From Planctomycetota bacterium (GTDB lineage: Bacteria; Planctomycetota; Planctomycetia; Pirellulales; Lacipirellulaceae): a DNA stretch of 64,000 nucleotides. Where the stretch lies: assembly GCA_029781135.1 (NCBI GenBank), contig JAKOXH010000043.1, positions 1-64,000 of the forward strand, written 5' to 3'. A program made the translations under genes and the position numbers. Of this stretch, positions 9,997 to 18,475 are shown in pieces (within the stretch, counting starts at the first letter, position 1; every line of letters begins with the position of its first letter). The notes below the pieces were generated by a model that saw nothing but the letters and a program-made list of their open reading frames with translations, ran no database searches and was not told the DNA's origin.

Positions 9997-11137
9997 CTTC
10001 GTCGTCTGCCGGTTTTGAGACGTTGCCGATGTGGCCACCGGCCGCCATGATCTTCTCCTTGATCTCCTCGGCGATCTTCGGATTCTCCTTCAGATACAGC
10101 CGGGCCTTCTCTTTGCCTTGGCCGAGTTGCAAGTCGCCGTAGCGGAACCAAGCGCCCGTGCGGCCGACGATCTTCTGCTCCATGCCGAGGTCGAGGATAT
10201 CGCCTTCGTAGCTGATGCCGTCGGAGTGCATCATATCGAATTCGGCCGTGCGAAACGGCGGGGCCACCTTGTTCTTGACGACCTTCACGCGAACGCGCTG
10301 GCCGATGACTTCTTCGCCTTCTTTCAACTGGCCGATGCGACGGACGTCGATCCGGCAGGAGGCGTAGAACTTGAGAGCGCGGCCGCCGGGCGTCGTTTCG
10401 GGGCTGCCGAACATGACGCCGATCTTTTCGCGGATCTGATTAATGAAGATGACGGAGGTGCGGCTCTTAGCAATCGCGGCGGTGAGCTTGCGGAGCGATT
10501 GGCTCATGAGCCGGGCCTGCAGACCGACGTGCGTGTCGCCGATTTCGCCATCGAGTTCCTTCTTGGGCACCAGGGCGGCCACCGAGTCGACGACGATCAC
10601 ATCGACCGCGTTCGACTTGATGAGCATTTCAGTGATGTGCATCGCCTCTTCGCCGTAGCTCGGCTGGCTGACGAGCAGCATCTCGAGGTCGACGCCGAGC
10701 TTCTTGGCCCAACTGGGGTCGAGGGCGTGTTCGGCATCGATGAACGCGGCGATACCACCGGCCTTTTGGGCCTGGGCGACCACGTGCAACGCGAGCGTCG
10801 TTTTGCCGCTGGATTCCGGGCCGAACACCTCGATGATCCGACCGCGCGGAATGCCGCGGCCACCGAGGGCGATATCGACCGAGAGGCTGCCGGTGGCGAT
10901 GCCTTCAATCGGCACGATCTTTTCGGCACCAAGCGCCATAATGGCCCCTTCGCCAAACTGCTTTTCGATGGCGGCCACCGTGTTCCGGAGTTCGGCGCTG
11001 GATTCCAGGACGCCGGTGGGCTTCGGTTCGCTGCGTTTGGCAGACTTTTTGGCGGATTTGTCTTTGTCTGGTTTGGCCATGCGAGTGTTCGGAGTGGCAG
11101 GAGTGACAGGGCGATTGTTGGTGGCGGTCGCAACCAT
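9965..11137 (-). CDS. recA: Recombinase A
   Basis: RecA forms the ATP-dependent filament for strand exchange and SOS signalling. The core is fully conserved: Walker [10 protein letters not shown], the DAEHALD motif, [13 protein letters not shown] (Walker B), the DNA-binding loop region [17 protein letters not shown] segment and [17 protein letters not shown]. The N-terminus has a 30-40 residue low-complexity extension rich in Lys/Ser before the usual start, and the C-terminus has the usual acidic tail (DDEDGEP, EFEE). ATG 11137 (390 residues) was chosen over 11146 because AAAAGGA is about 8 nt upstream; ATG 11080 is a further alternative. A recognisable SOS box was not identified. It is followed, with overlap, by the HtrA-like pseudoprotease gene. 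Confidence 0.96.
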   Translation of the reverse strand: MVATATNNRPVTPATPNTRMAKPDKDKSAKKSAKRSEPKPTGVLESSAELRNTVAAIEKQFGEGAIMALGAEKIVPIEGIATGSLSVDIALGGRGIPRGRIIEVFGPESSGKTTLALHVVAQAQKAGGIAAFIDAEHALDPSWAKKLGVDLEMLLVSQPSYGEEAMHITEMLIKSNAVDVIVVDSVAALVPKKELDGEIGDTHVGLQARLMSQSLRKLTAAIAKSRTSVIFINQIREKIGVMFGSPETTPGGRALKFYASCRIDVRRIGQLKEGEEVIGQRVRVKVVKNKVAPPFRTAEFDMMHSDGISYEGDILDLGMEQKIVGRTGAWFRYGDLQLGQGKEKARLYLKENPKIAEEIKEKIMAAGGHIGNVSKPADDEDGEPAGEFEE

Positions 11138-11189
11138 GGACGGCATCCTTTTATCTAGTGAATTGGGCGATTAGGCAAGTGGGGAGGGG

Positions 11190-11235
11190 GGTTCAGGGTT
11201 TAGGGTTTAGGGTTTTAGGGTTTTAGGGTTTAGGG
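11190..11235 (+). repeat. Heptad repeat array (GTTTAGG)
   Basis: Units of GTTCAGG, GTTTAGG, GTTTAGG, GTTTTAGG, GTTTTAGG and GTTTAGG follow one another about 50 bp upstream of recA. The period is 7 bp with two 8-bp units. It looks like a plant telomere repeat but belongs to the 7-bp periodic class found throughout this window. Confidence 0.9.
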
Positions 11236-11847
11236 AGAAAAATGGTGAAATTAGTGCAAGTTTTGGAAATTATCGGTCCCTGCCCTGCAAATCGACGCCG
11301 TTTAGCCGCGACGCGGAGGCTTGGCGCAGCGGAGCGCGGTGCTAGTGTTTGGTTTCATGTAGTGGAAGGCATAATCTCGAATCGGACTCGTTCCGTAGGT
11401 TTCCATTGGTGGAACAAGGGGGGGCGGGCCTTTGCGGCGAGCGGCCGAGTGACGGCGGCGGCTCGCAGGCCCGCTCCCCTCAGGTTGCAGCACAGGGGAG
11501 TGCAAGTGCGTCAGTGAACGCTTGTGTACTATATCGACCTGTACGGATGAATACAAGAGAAGTTCGGGGCGCGGCCGCAATTTGTGGGTCGAAAGAGATC
11601 GAACCGCAAGCGGTAGTGGGTGCCACGAGAGATGGTTGATCACGGCGGAATATACGTGGAAAAAACACCATTGCTCGCCGGAAAAGTTGACGCGATTTCG
11701 CCAGGAATGGTGGAGTCGAAAACGCTCTTGCTTGCGCTGCGAACTCTGGGGAAGAATGCCGTTTTTGGCGAATGCCCGCTCCGCTACCGCGTCGCGGCTA
11801 AGCGGCATCCCGGAGTTCGCCAAGCGTCCGACCCAAAGTACACGGAA
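11236..11847. other. Gene-free stretch with fragments of dispersed repeats
   Basis: No supportable gene. It contains a family F fragment (TTTAGCCGCGACGCGGAG, 11301-11339), a reversed family F piece (about 11777-11804) and a family C half (CGCTCTTGCTTGCGCTGCG, 11723-11741). Frames on both strands are short or made of repeat translation. Confidence 0.6.
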
Positions 11848-12570
11848 TCACTTCGCCCGTTTGCGAGCCGGGGTGCCGCCGACCGCGCCGCCGGTGAAGC
11901 CGGAGAGCGGGGTGTGATCGTCTGGGCGGTCGTCCTCGACGTCGAAGTTGCCGCTGCCGGAAGCGTTGTCGAGGTCGACGATAATCGGTTCACCATCGCC
12001 TTCGTTGCTGCCGGCAAGGCCACCCACCGCCGTGCCGCCACCGGCAGTTCCGGCTGCGTGACGATCGCCATCGCCTTGGCGGACGCGATCTTTCGGGTAC
12101 TCGATGTCGTCCGTCTGCGTGCGGTGATCCTCTTGCATTTCGCCCTCACGGGCGAGCGTATCTTTCGGCGAGTGGGGTCGGCCGTCGTCGAGGCTCACTT
12201 GTGGCGGGTCATGCTCCGCGGCGCATGCGACGCAGTAACGGGCATACGGAATCGCTTCGAGCCGGGCAGCGGCGATGGAGTGGCCACACCCTTCACAATC
12301 GCCAAACGTGCCGTTGGTGATTCGCTGCAGAGCGTCACGCGCTTCGGCAACGATGTACTGTTCATTGGCCAGGAGGGCCGCGTTCATATCGTACAAGAAC
12401 TCGTCGGTGCCCATATCCCCGAGGTGGAGTGGGGCGTTCGAGAGTTCACTTCCGCCATTGCCGCCCGTGCTGCCGCGAATTTGATCGACCATGCCGCTCG
12501 CATCGGAGCGAACGCGAGAAGTGAGTTGTTCCAAAAGGGCCCGGTACTTCGTTGCCTGCTTTGCGTTCAT
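11848..12570 (-). CDS. DksA/TraR-type C4 zinc-finger protein
   Basis: 240 residues from ATG 12570. The N-terminal half is a helical hairpin (MNAKQATKYRALLEQL...ALLANEQYIVAEARDALQRI), then a C4 zinc finger CEGCGHSI...YCVACAAE (C-x2-C-x17-C-x2-C) near residue 100-125, as in DksA/TraR proteins that enter the RNA-polymerase secondary channel. After the finger comes an unusual 110-residue hydrophilic tail rich in Gly/Asp with no recognisable domain. The frame is open far upstream (to 12969) but that part is not DksA-like, so the ATG before MNAKQ was chosen. A stress or ppGpp-related transcription role is inferred from family membership; whether the coiled-coil tip keeps acidic residues could not be decided. 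Confidence 0.8.
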   Translation of the reverse strand: MNAKQATKYRALLEQLTSRVRSDASGMVDQIRGSTGGNGGSELSNAPLHLGDMGTDEFLYDMNAALLANEQYIVAEARDALQRITNGTFGDCEGCGHSIAAARLEAIPYARYCVACAAEHDPPQVSLDDGRPHSPKDTLAREGEMQEDHRTQTDDIEYPKDRVRQGDGDRHAAGTAGGGTAVGGLAGSNEGDGEPIIVDLDNASGSGNFDVEDDRPDDHTPLSGFTGGAVGGTPARKRAK

Positions 12571-12829
12571 GGATTCATCCTTGTGGGAGCGACGCCCGAG
12601 ACATCGCTGCACCGCTTCATGCCAACCTGCGGCACCTAGGGTGCCTACCAGCAGTGTAGCCATGATATTGCCATTCACGCAAACGTGCAAACGCTGCGCC
12701 GGCCGCGTTAGACGCGGTCCCCCGAGTGGCCGATAGTGCGAACTGAATTCGCGGCGCGCCGATTGCACACATTCGCTCTCTTGGGGCATGAGAAACCATT
12801 GGACGATGGGGCGAATAGGAGTGGTGACA

Positions 12830-12982
12830 ATGATCCGCAAATTAGCGTCGGGTGCATATCGGTTGTACTCGAAAAAGAAAAACCCGCGGACCGGGAAACG
12901 CCGGAACTTGGGAACATTCAAGTCGCGTGCGGCCGCTGAAAAGCATGAGCGCGATGTGCAATACTTCAAGCGTCACGCTTGA
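12830..12982 (+). CDS. Small basic conserved protein
   Basis: 50 residues, MIRKLASGAYRLYSKKKNP and so on, very rich in Lys/Arg, with a beta-hairpin-like start (SGAYRLYSKK..NPRTGKRRNLGTF) and a C-terminal helix (SRAAAEKHERDVQYFKRH). AGGAG stands 9 nt before the ATG at 12830, which is why this start was preferred over an in-frame ATG at 12788. Proteins with this pattern are, from memory, common in many bacteria as uncharacterised small proteins; the hairpin resembles the N-terminal arm of some integrase-type DNA-binding domains, so nucleic-acid binding is possible. Divergently transcribed from the DksA-like gene. Confidence 0.65.
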   Translation: MIRKLASGAYRLYSKKKNPRTGKRRNLGTFKSRAAAEKHERDVQYFKRHA

Positions 12983-13054
12983 ACAGACGGCGAACCGCGA
13001 GCGGTGAGCGAGCGGAGTTTTTTGCTCCGGGCGGTGACGCTTCCGGCTCGCCAA

Positions 13055-14278
13055 TTACTGTGATTTTATGTCTAGCCATACGCAGCGATGATCGGTGGCG
13101 GTGACAGCGTCGGCGCCGGGGTCGCCGGGTTTGGGCCAAAAGATGCCGCCGGTGACAACTTCGAGTCCCTTCGAGGGCAGCACGTAATCGATTCGCAGGC
13201 AGCCGTGGCTTTCGTCGGTGAAGTTCGCGGTGAAACGAGATGGGTCGCCGTGGTAGTGGGTGAACTGGTTGGGAAATTTATTTGCGGTAAGCGGGCCGCC
13301 TGCGCTGGTCGGAATGAAGGATGCATTCACGCGCGGGTGCTGTAGAAGTTGTGGCATCGTGCTGCGCAGGCCTTCGCCGTCGACCGGATCGCAATTGAGA
13401 TCGCCGACGATCACGAAACGTGCTTCCGGCGTCAAGCCCCCGGCTTGGCCGGCGTCGTCCTTCAAATAAGTGTTTTCGGTGCCGCCGATATAGTCGGCGA
13501 TGAGGCGGACTTCGTCGTGGTTACGACAACCGTTGCGGTCTTCGGGGCCATCGAATACGGGCGGCGTGGGATGCGAACAGAGGAGGTGCAAGGTGAGCGG
13601 TTGCTCCGCATTCCCTCTCCCTTGGGGAGAGGGTCGGGATACCTCAATGGGCACATCCCAGAAACTCTTGGAAGAGAGGCGGAAGATGGCGAGGTCGTCG
13701 TCGTTGTAGAACGGTTGGTTGGTGCGCGGAACAATCGGCAGCATGGCGTCGGGCATATCGCGCCAGAGCAACTTCTGGAAGCTGCGAACATGCTCGCGAT
13801 CAATTGGGAACTTCGAGAGCACAAGCATGCCGTATTGGCCGGGGTGACGGCCAAAACCGAACGCATCGTCGCCATCCCCTTTGCGGCCGTTGTGACCCAA
13901 GTCGCGGCCGCTTTGGACGCCGGTGTTCACAGGGCCCGTGTACTGGTAGTCGAACTTCACCGGTTCCAGACTGTTCTGGCTGACGCCGACATAATTCATG
14001 CGAAACAGCTCGGCAGCGTGGCCGGTTTCGTCATAGTCGAATTCGTTGACGAACAAGATATCCGGCCGCACGCGCTGAATCACCTCGGCAATTTTGCGGG
14101 CTTGTTCATTCGTGCCCGATTCGAGGTCGCGGATGAGTTGGCCGTCTTTGTCGCGATAGAGCGAAGTGTTGTACGTGGCGACGCGGATCGTGCCCTCGGC
14201 AACAACTTGTAGCTCGCACGACAAGGCAAACAAAAGCAGCGAGATCAAAGCAATGCGAAGTGGAAATCGTCGAGTCAT
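13055..14278 (-). CDS. Exported endonuclease/exonuclease/phosphatase-family protein
   Basis: 407 residues with a signal peptide (ALISLLLFALSC). EEP-fold signatures: IRVATYNTSL at the start of the mature part, FVNEFDYDE, a GQYGMLVLSKFPI, HLLCSHPTPP, FVIVGDLNCDP (catalytic Asp/Asn), and a C-terminal RIDYVLPSKG with TDHRCVWLDI (catalytic Asp-His). These proteins hydrolyse phosphodiester bonds in nucleic acids or related substrates; an extracellular nuclease or phosphatase role is an inference. A dispersed repeat of family E (13612-13637) lies inside the gene and is translated as RPSPQGRG near residue 215 without breaking the frame. Confidence 0.83.
   Translation of the reverse strand: MTRRFPLRIALISLLLFALSCELQVVAEGTIRVATYNTSLYRDKDGQLIRDLESGTNEQARKIAEVIQRVRPDILFVNEFDYDETGHAAELFRMNYVGVSQNSLEPVKFDYQYTGPVNTGVQSGRDLGHNGRKGDGDDAFGFGRHPGQYGMLVLSKFPIDREHVRSFQKLLWRDMPDAMLPIVPRTNQPFYNDDDLAIFRLSSKSFWDVPIEVSRPSPQGRGNAEQPLTLHLLCSHPTPPVFDGPEDRNGCRNHDEVRLIADYIGGTENTYLKDDAGQAGGLTPEARFVIVGDLNCDPVDGEGLRSTMPQLLQHPRVNASFIPTSAGGPLTANKFPNQFTHYHGDPSRFTANFTDESHGCLRIDYVLPSKGLEVVTGGIFWPKPGDPGADAVTATDHRCVWLDIKSQ
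13612..13637. repeat. Dispersed palindrome family E inside a coding sequence
   Basis: CCCTCTCCCTTGGGGAGAGG within the EEP-family gene, translated on the minus strand as PSPQGRG. Same core as the intergenic copies at 3096, 5322 and 36281, so the palindrome inserted in frame. Confidence 0.75.
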
Positions 14279-14320
14279 AAAAGCTTACTTTGTAGTGGTA
14301 TGCGGATTTCGAAGAAATTG

Positions 14321-14397
14321 TCTCACGCAGAGGCGCGGAGGTCGCAAAGAGCTAGTCGTCGTTCACACTCTCCGCGTACTCTGCGCCTCTGCGTGAG
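14321..14397. repeat. 8-bp periodic inverted arms
   Basis: Left arm 14321-14349 (CTCACGCAGAGGCGCGGAGG and on) and right arm 14370-14397 (ending CTGCGCCTCTGCGTGAG) are imperfect inverted copies built of 8-bp units (CGCAGAGG, CGCGGAGG, TCGCAAAG). The rest of the 400-bp gap before upp shows no gene. Confidence 0.85.
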
Positions 14398-14695
14398 CCC
14401 CTTGTCTTTTCGAAAATTATTTCAAACGCAAATTCAGGCATGATTCTTACACGATCGCAATTGCACGCCTGCGAGGTTTTGCGGGTCGGAGAAATCTTGC
14501 CCATTGTAACGCTGATTCTCACGCTGGGGCCAACGGCACCGCGGAAAATCGAGCGAAACAGCGGCCGATTCTTCTCAACCCTGCGAGTGCTAGCTAGAAT
14601 GAGGTGCGCCCCGTCCCCGAGGCAATAGGTGGCGTGCTCGGGTGATTCAAATTCTTGCGGCACCGGCACCGCGCGTGGAAAAGAAGGACGTTGCC

Positions 14696-15391
14696 ATGAG
14701 TGTGACTTTGGTGGCAGAAGCTCCCGCAATCCTTCCAACGACCGAGGATTTTATGAGCGGCGTGTTCGAGGTCCAGCATCCGCTAATTGCCTGTCATTTG
14801 ACCCGCCTGCGCGATCGCACGACGCCACCTGCCGAGTTTCGGCAGTTGGTGCATCGGCTGGCGTCGCTCTTGGCCTACGAGGCGACCAAGGACTTGCAGG
14901 CCGAACCGGTCATGGTGCAAACGCCGCTCGCGAAGACGGAAGGCCGGCAGCTTTCACAACGGATTGGGCTGGTGCCGATTCTGCGAGCTGGCTTGGGAAT
15001 GATTGACCCCGTGCTCGAACTCATCCCTATGGCGGAAGTGTGGCACTTGGGGTTGTATCGCGACGAAGAGACGGCTCAGCCAATTAAGTACTACTCGAAG
15101 CTGCCGCCCGAGCGGCCGGTGGATGTCGCTCTAATTCTCGACCCCATGCTGGCCACGGGCGGTTCGGCCGTCGATGCCTTGAGCACATTGCGTGATTGGG
15201 GTGTGCCGCACGTGAAGCTGCTCTCGATCATCGCCGCCGAGGAAGGCGTCAAGCGAGTAGAAGTCGAGTTCCCGAACGCGCAAATTTACGTCTGCCACAT
15301 CGACCCCGATTTGAACGATCGCAAGTTCATCGTGCCCGGTTTGGGCGACGCCGGCGATCGGATTTTTAATACGATGGATCATGGTTCTTGA
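14696..15391 (+). CDS. upp: Uracil phosphoribosyltransferase
   Basis: Upp joins uracil to PRPP to give UMP. The 231-residue protein shows EATKDLQAEP, then GLVPILRAGLGM, YRDEETAQPIKYYSKLP and the PRPP-binding loop LILDPMLATGGSA, ending with PGLGDAGDR, the uracil-binding segment. ATG 14696 starts a protein of about usual length with a short extra N-terminus. Followed on the same strand, after a repeat-filled 330-bp gap, by hpt. Both lie beside the nucleoside phosphorylase/BMC gene run and could recapture bases released there; they face it convergently. Confidence 0.94.
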   Translation: MSVTLVAEAPAILPTTEDFMSGVFEVQHPLIACHLTRLRDRTTPPAEFRQLVHRLASLLAYEATKDLQAEPVMVQTPLAKTEGRQLSQRIGLVPILRAGLGMIDPVLELIPMAEVWHLGLYRDEETAQPIKYYSKLPPERPVDVALILDPMLATGGSAVDALSTLRDWGVPHVKLLSIIAAEEGVKRVEVEFPNAQIYVCHIDPDLNDRKFIVPGLGDAGDRIFNTMDHGS

Positions 15392-15417
15392 CACGCTTGT
15401 GCTTTTTGAACCACTAA

Positions 15418-15681
15418 CGGCACGAAGGACACAAAGGGCAGCGCGGAGAAATCTCACGCCAAGGCGCTAAGTCGCAAAGGAAGAAGTTGCTGGTTGTCAG
15501 ATCGCTAATGGGCGCTAATGCGTCGCTGACGTTTGATGATGGGATCGCCGGGTCCAATACCTGTTTTCATTCGCAAAGTCTTCTTGCGGTGAAAGTGTGA
15601 CGGACGTCTTGCTTCCTTCCGTTCGCGCCTTTGCGCCTTGGCGTGAGACGATTATGCTTTCCTCTTCGTGCCCTTTGTGGC
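15418..15681. repeat. Nested inverted-arm element between upp and hpt
   Basis: Outer arms: GGCACGAAGGACACAAAGGG (about 15418-15441) and CTTCGTGCCCTTTGTGG (about 15664-15680). Inner arms: CTCACGCCAAGGCGCTAAGT and on (15453-15480) and CGCCTTTGCGCCTTGGCGTGAG-type sequence (about 15627-15648). Inner arms have an 8-bp period. No gene is contained. The element fills almost the whole gap between the two genes. Confidence 0.8.
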
Positions 15682-15722
15682 AGATTTCTTTCCACAACCA
15701 AACGACATGGAGTCCAAGCACG

Positions 15723-16277
15723 ATGAAGACGCTGCTCAGCAAGGAAGACCTGTACGACGGTGTGATGCGGATGGCCGATGCGATCGAGGCCTGCTACCAG
15801 GATCGGCAGCTCACGATCGTCGGCGTGCTGACGGGCAGCGTGGTACTGATGGCCGACCTCATTCGCGTGATCAATTTGCCGATGCGCGTCGGCGTGCTGC
15901 AAGCGAGCAGCTATCGCGGTGCGACCACCACGCGCGGCGAGTTGGTGATCAACTCCGAGCTGATGCTCGATATCTCGGGGCGCGATGTGCTGCTCGTGGA
16001 TGACATCTTCGACACGGGCCACACGCTGGTACGCACCCTGGAAAAGATGCACGATTTAGGGCCGAAATCGATTCGGTCGGCCGTGCTGCTCCGGAAGAAC
16101 GGACGGCAGGAAATCGACTATACGCCGGATTTCATCGGCTTCGATATTCCGGACGAGTTCGTCGTGGGTTACGGCCTCGATTTTGAAGACATGTACCGCA
16201 ACCTGCCATTCCTGGCGGCACTCGAAGAAGCGGACATCACCCGGCACAAGCAAGTGACGGCGAAAAGCCAAATGTAG
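15723..16277 (+). CDS. hpt: Hypoxanthine(-guanine) phosphoribosyltransferase
   Basis: 184 residues from ATG 15723. Converts hypoxanthine or guanine plus PRPP to IMP or GMP. Family motifs: LTIVGVLTGSVVLMADL near residue 33, SYRGATTTRGE, and the PRPP-binding DVLLVDDIFDTGHTL near 90, then IPDEFVVGYGLDFEDMYRNLP at the C-terminal purine-binding region. The open frame begins upstream in repeat sequence, so the ATG that gives the family's normal length was chosen. Together with upp it forms the base-salvage pair next to the nucleoside-degrading genes. Confidence 0.94.
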   Translation: MKTLLSKEDLYDGVMRMADAIEACYQDRQLTIVGVLTGSVVLMADLIRVINLPMRVGVLQASSYRGATTTRGELVINSELMLDISGRDVLLVDDIFDTGHTLVRTLEKMHDLGPKSIRSAVLLRKNGRQEIDYTPDFIGFDIPDEFVVGYGLDFEDMYRNLPFLAALEEADITRHKQVTAKSQM

Positions 16278-16329
16278 CCGTCTCGCTCCGAAGCTGTAAT
16301 TTTTTGGAACTCGAGCAAGCAGTATTTGG

Positions 16330-16424
16330 GGTGGCATGCTCTCGCGAATCGCAGCATGCCCACACTCGCGGCAAAACGAGACCGATTCGCGTGAGCATGT
16401 TGTCGCGAGTGAGGGCATGCCACC
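16330..16424. repeat. Dispersed inverted repeat family D
   Basis: Two 41-base arms (16330-16370 and 16384-16424) starting GGTGGCATGCTCTCGCGAAT are imperfect inverted copies. A second member is at about 43929-44024. It sits between the convergent hpt and cdd genes, where it could act as a bidirectional terminator. Confidence 0.8.
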
Positions 16425-16484
16425 CTGGTCACGATAAAATCACAGCCTCTCCGCGAGACGATTTCCGCTCGCGGAGCCAACGGT

Positions 16485-16880
16485 CTACACCGGCCCCTCG
16501 AATCGGCCCGGAAGCAGTTGGTCGAGCGTGGCGCGGTGGATGACATCGGGTTGGAGCGAATCGACCATCACGATGGGCAAATTCGGGGCGAATTCCGCCA
16601 GGAACTGCCGGCAGGCACCGCACGGCGAGACACCCGTGCGGCTCACCACGGCGATGGCCGTGAACTCTATATCGCCGTTCGCCACGGCCGCCGCAGCGGC
16701 GACGCGTTCGGCACAGATCGTCAGGCCAAAGGAGGCGTTTTCGATGTTCACGCCCTGATAGACTCGACCACTCGCCGTGAGCAGCGCGGCACCGACTGGG
16801 AAGTTGGAGTACACACAGTACGCACGCTTCTGGGCATCGAGCGCGGATTGGATCAGTTCGTTTTCGTTTGCGACGTTCAT
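16485..16880 (-). CDS. cdd: Cytidine deaminase
   Basis: Deaminates cytidine and deoxycytidine to uridine and deoxyuridine, feeding the pyrimidine nucleoside phosphorylase encoded just upstream. 131 residues, the normal length of the homotetrameric form. Zinc and catalytic residues: CAERVAA (C-A-E) near residue 55 and SPCGACRQ (P-C-G-x-C) near 88; VYSNFPVGAALLT is the substrate-loop start. ATG 16880 gives the standard N-terminus; the frame extends upstream only through repeat DNA. Last gene of the minus-strand nucleoside/BMC run. Confidence 0.94.
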   Translation of the reverse strand: MNVANENELIQSALDAQKRAYCVYSNFPVGAALLTASGRVYQGVNIENASFGLTICAERVAAAAAVANGDIEFTAIAVVSRTGVSPCGACRQFLAEFAPNLPIVMVDSLQPDVIHRATLDQLLPGRFEGPV

Positions 16881-16908
16881 TTGTATGAGCCGGAAAGTGA
16901 AAAGATTT

Positions 16909-17016
16909 TTTAGTCCGCAGATGGCGCAGATATTCGCAGATAAGTGTTTTGACACCAAATCTCGTTAAGACAACTTCTTAAACATCTGCGCATATCTGCG
17001 CCATCTGCGGACTAAA
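16909..17016. repeat. 9/10-bp periodic inverted arms
   Basis: Left arm 16909-16942 (TTTAGTCCGCAGATGGCGCA and on) and right arm 16983-17016 (ending GCGCCATCTGCGGACTAAA) form a near-perfect 34-bp inverted pair. The element occupies the gap between the pyrimidine phosphorylase stop and cdd. The same family occurs at 61771-61959. Confidence 0.88.
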
Positions 17017-17020
17017 GAAA

Positions 17021-18304
17021 CTATGCGATTCTTTCAACGATCAACGGCGGAGCTGCGACTGGAGCTTCTGCAATCGTGACCGCTGCCACAAAGTCTCGCG
17101 TAACCTGGGCAGCAGCTTCCGGTTTCGCGAAGAGTCTTGCCAGCGGTTGGCCGCGGTCGACTTTGTCGCCGATGCGGACGAGCATTTCGAAGCCGACGCT
17201 GAGGTCGAGCTGGTCTCCCAATTGGCGACGACCGCCGCCGAGGTTGATCACCACGTAGCCGAGGCGTTCGGTATCGATCGCGGAAACGTAACCCACGTCG
17301 GGGCTGAGAATTTCTTGCGTGGGGGCGATCGGCCGTGGCGCGTCGAGGTTTCCGCCTTGGGCGGCGACCATCTCGCGGAATTTTTCGAGGCCGGCGCCAG
17401 AAGAAATCACCCGTTCCATCCGTTGGCGCGCGGCCGCGGTCGTTGGTTCGCGTTTTGCCAGCACAAGTAGCTCGGCACCCAGTTCGAGCGTCACCGCCAT
17501 GAGGTCGGCCGGGCCATTGCCCATGAGGGCGGCGACCGACTCGTTCACCTCATTCGCGTTGCCGGCCATGCGGCCGAGCGGCTGGTTCATGTCGGTGAGC
17601 AACGCGACCGTGGGCACGCCCATGCGTTTGCCGGTGTCGACCATCGAGCGGGCGAGAGCCCGGGCGTTATCGAGCGTTTTCATGAACGCGCCGGTGCCGT
17701 GCTTCACGTCAAGCACGAGGGCGTCGAGCCCCTCGGCTAGTTTTTTGCTCATGATGCTCGCGGTGATGAGCGGGATCGATGGGACGGTGCCGGTGACGTC
17801 GCGGAGGGCGTAGAGCTTGCGGTCGGCGGGCACGAGGTCGGCCGTCGCGCCGCTGATGACGCAGCCAACATCGCGGCAAACTTGCTGGAACTCGGCCGTG
17901 CTGAGGTTGGTGCGGTAGCCGGGGATGGCTTCGAGCTTATCGAGCGTGCCGCCGGTGGCGCCGAGGCCGCGGCCTGAGATCATCGGCACCTGCAGATCGC
18001 AACAGGCCAGCAGCGGAGCGAGCGGCAGCGAGACTTTATCGCCGATGCCGCCGGTCGAGTGTTTATCGACTTTGGGCGATTCGCCGGCCGGCCACTGGAA
18101 CGTGACGCCCGAGTGGAGCATGTGCTCGGTGAGGGCGGCCGTTTCGGCGACGGTCATGCCGCGCAGAAAAACGGCCATGGCCCAGGCCGACATCTGGTAA
18201 TCGGCCACGTCGCCACGGACGTAGCCATTGATGAGCGAGCCGATCTCGTCGGCGGAAAGTTCGCCGCCGTCGCGTTTCTTCGAGATTACAGATACTACGT
18301 TCAT
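17021..18304 (-). CDS. deoA: Pyrimidine-nucleoside / thymidine phosphorylase
   Basis: Splits thymidine, deoxyuridine or uridine with phosphate into base and (deoxy)ribose-1-phosphate. 427 residues, the usual length of the DeoA/Pdp family. Motifs: KVDKHSTGGIGDKVSL (phosphate-binding signature) near residue 78, SGRGLGATGGTLDKLEAIPG near 110, MSKKLAEGLDALVLDVKHGTGAFMKT near 185-210 and LGRMAGNANEV. The C-terminal all-beta domain ends with RIGDKVDRGQPLARLFA. ATG 18304. In the minus-strand run it lies between PNP 1 and cdd. Its product is one step (phosphopentomutase) away from the DeoC substrate. Confidence 0.94.
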   Translation of the reverse strand: MNVVSVISKKRDGGELSADEIGSLINGYVRGDVADYQMSAWAMAVFLRGMTVAETAALTEHMLHSGVTFQWPAGESPKVDKHSTGGIGDKVSLPLAPLLACCDLQVPMISGRGLGATGGTLDKLEAIPGYRTNLSTAEFQQVCRDVGCVISGATADLVPADRKLYALRDVTGTVPSIPLITASIMSKKLAEGLDALVLDVKHGTGAFMKTLDNARALARSMVDTGKRMGVPTVALLTDMNQPLGRMAGNANEVNESVAALMGNGPADLMAVTLELGAELLVLAKREPTTAAARQRMERVISSGAGLEKFREMVAAQGGNLDAPRPIAPTQEILSPDVGYVSAIDTERLGYVVINLGGGRRQLGDQLDLSVGFEMLVRIGDKVDRGQPLARLFAKPEAAAQVTRDFVAAVTIAEAPVAAPPLIVERIA

Positions 18305-18365
18305 GGATTGAGCGAACCGCTAATCATCGCGAATCGTTCGCTAATGAAGAAGATATAGTGTTTGT

Positions 18366-18438
18366 CTCACGCCAAGGCGCCAAGGCGCAAAGAAGGTCCA
18401 ATTTCCGGTTTCTTTGCAGCTTTGCGCCTTTGCGTGAG
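18366..18438. repeat. 8-bp periodic inverted arms with an outer AT-richer pair
   Basis: Inner arms CTCACGCCAAGGCGCCAAGG and on (18366-18394) and TTCTTTGCAGCTTTGCGCCT and on (18410-18438) show 8-bp units (CCAAGGCG, TTTGCGCC). Outside them, CGCTAATCATCGCGAATCG (about 18311-18345) and TTAGCGTCGATTAGCGG (about 18455-18480) form a weaker outer inverted pair. The element lies between PNP 1 and the pyrimidine phosphorylase gene. Confidence 0.85.
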
Positions 18439-18475
18439 GCTTTCCTTTATCGAATTAGTGTTCTATTAGCGTCGA

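Noticed and set aside
10031..11158. 375-codon frame antisense to recA
   Set aside because: Typical shadow frame of a GC-rich conserved gene; recA on the opposite strand explains the openness.
11190..11235. Telomere-like repeat (TTTAGGG)
   Set aside because: It is a single short array in the middle of a bacterial gene region and fits the general class of 7-bp periodic repeats.
11302..11823. 173-codon reading frame on the minus strand
   Set aside because: Compositionally odd, overlaps several repeat fragments, no ribosome-binding site or domain.
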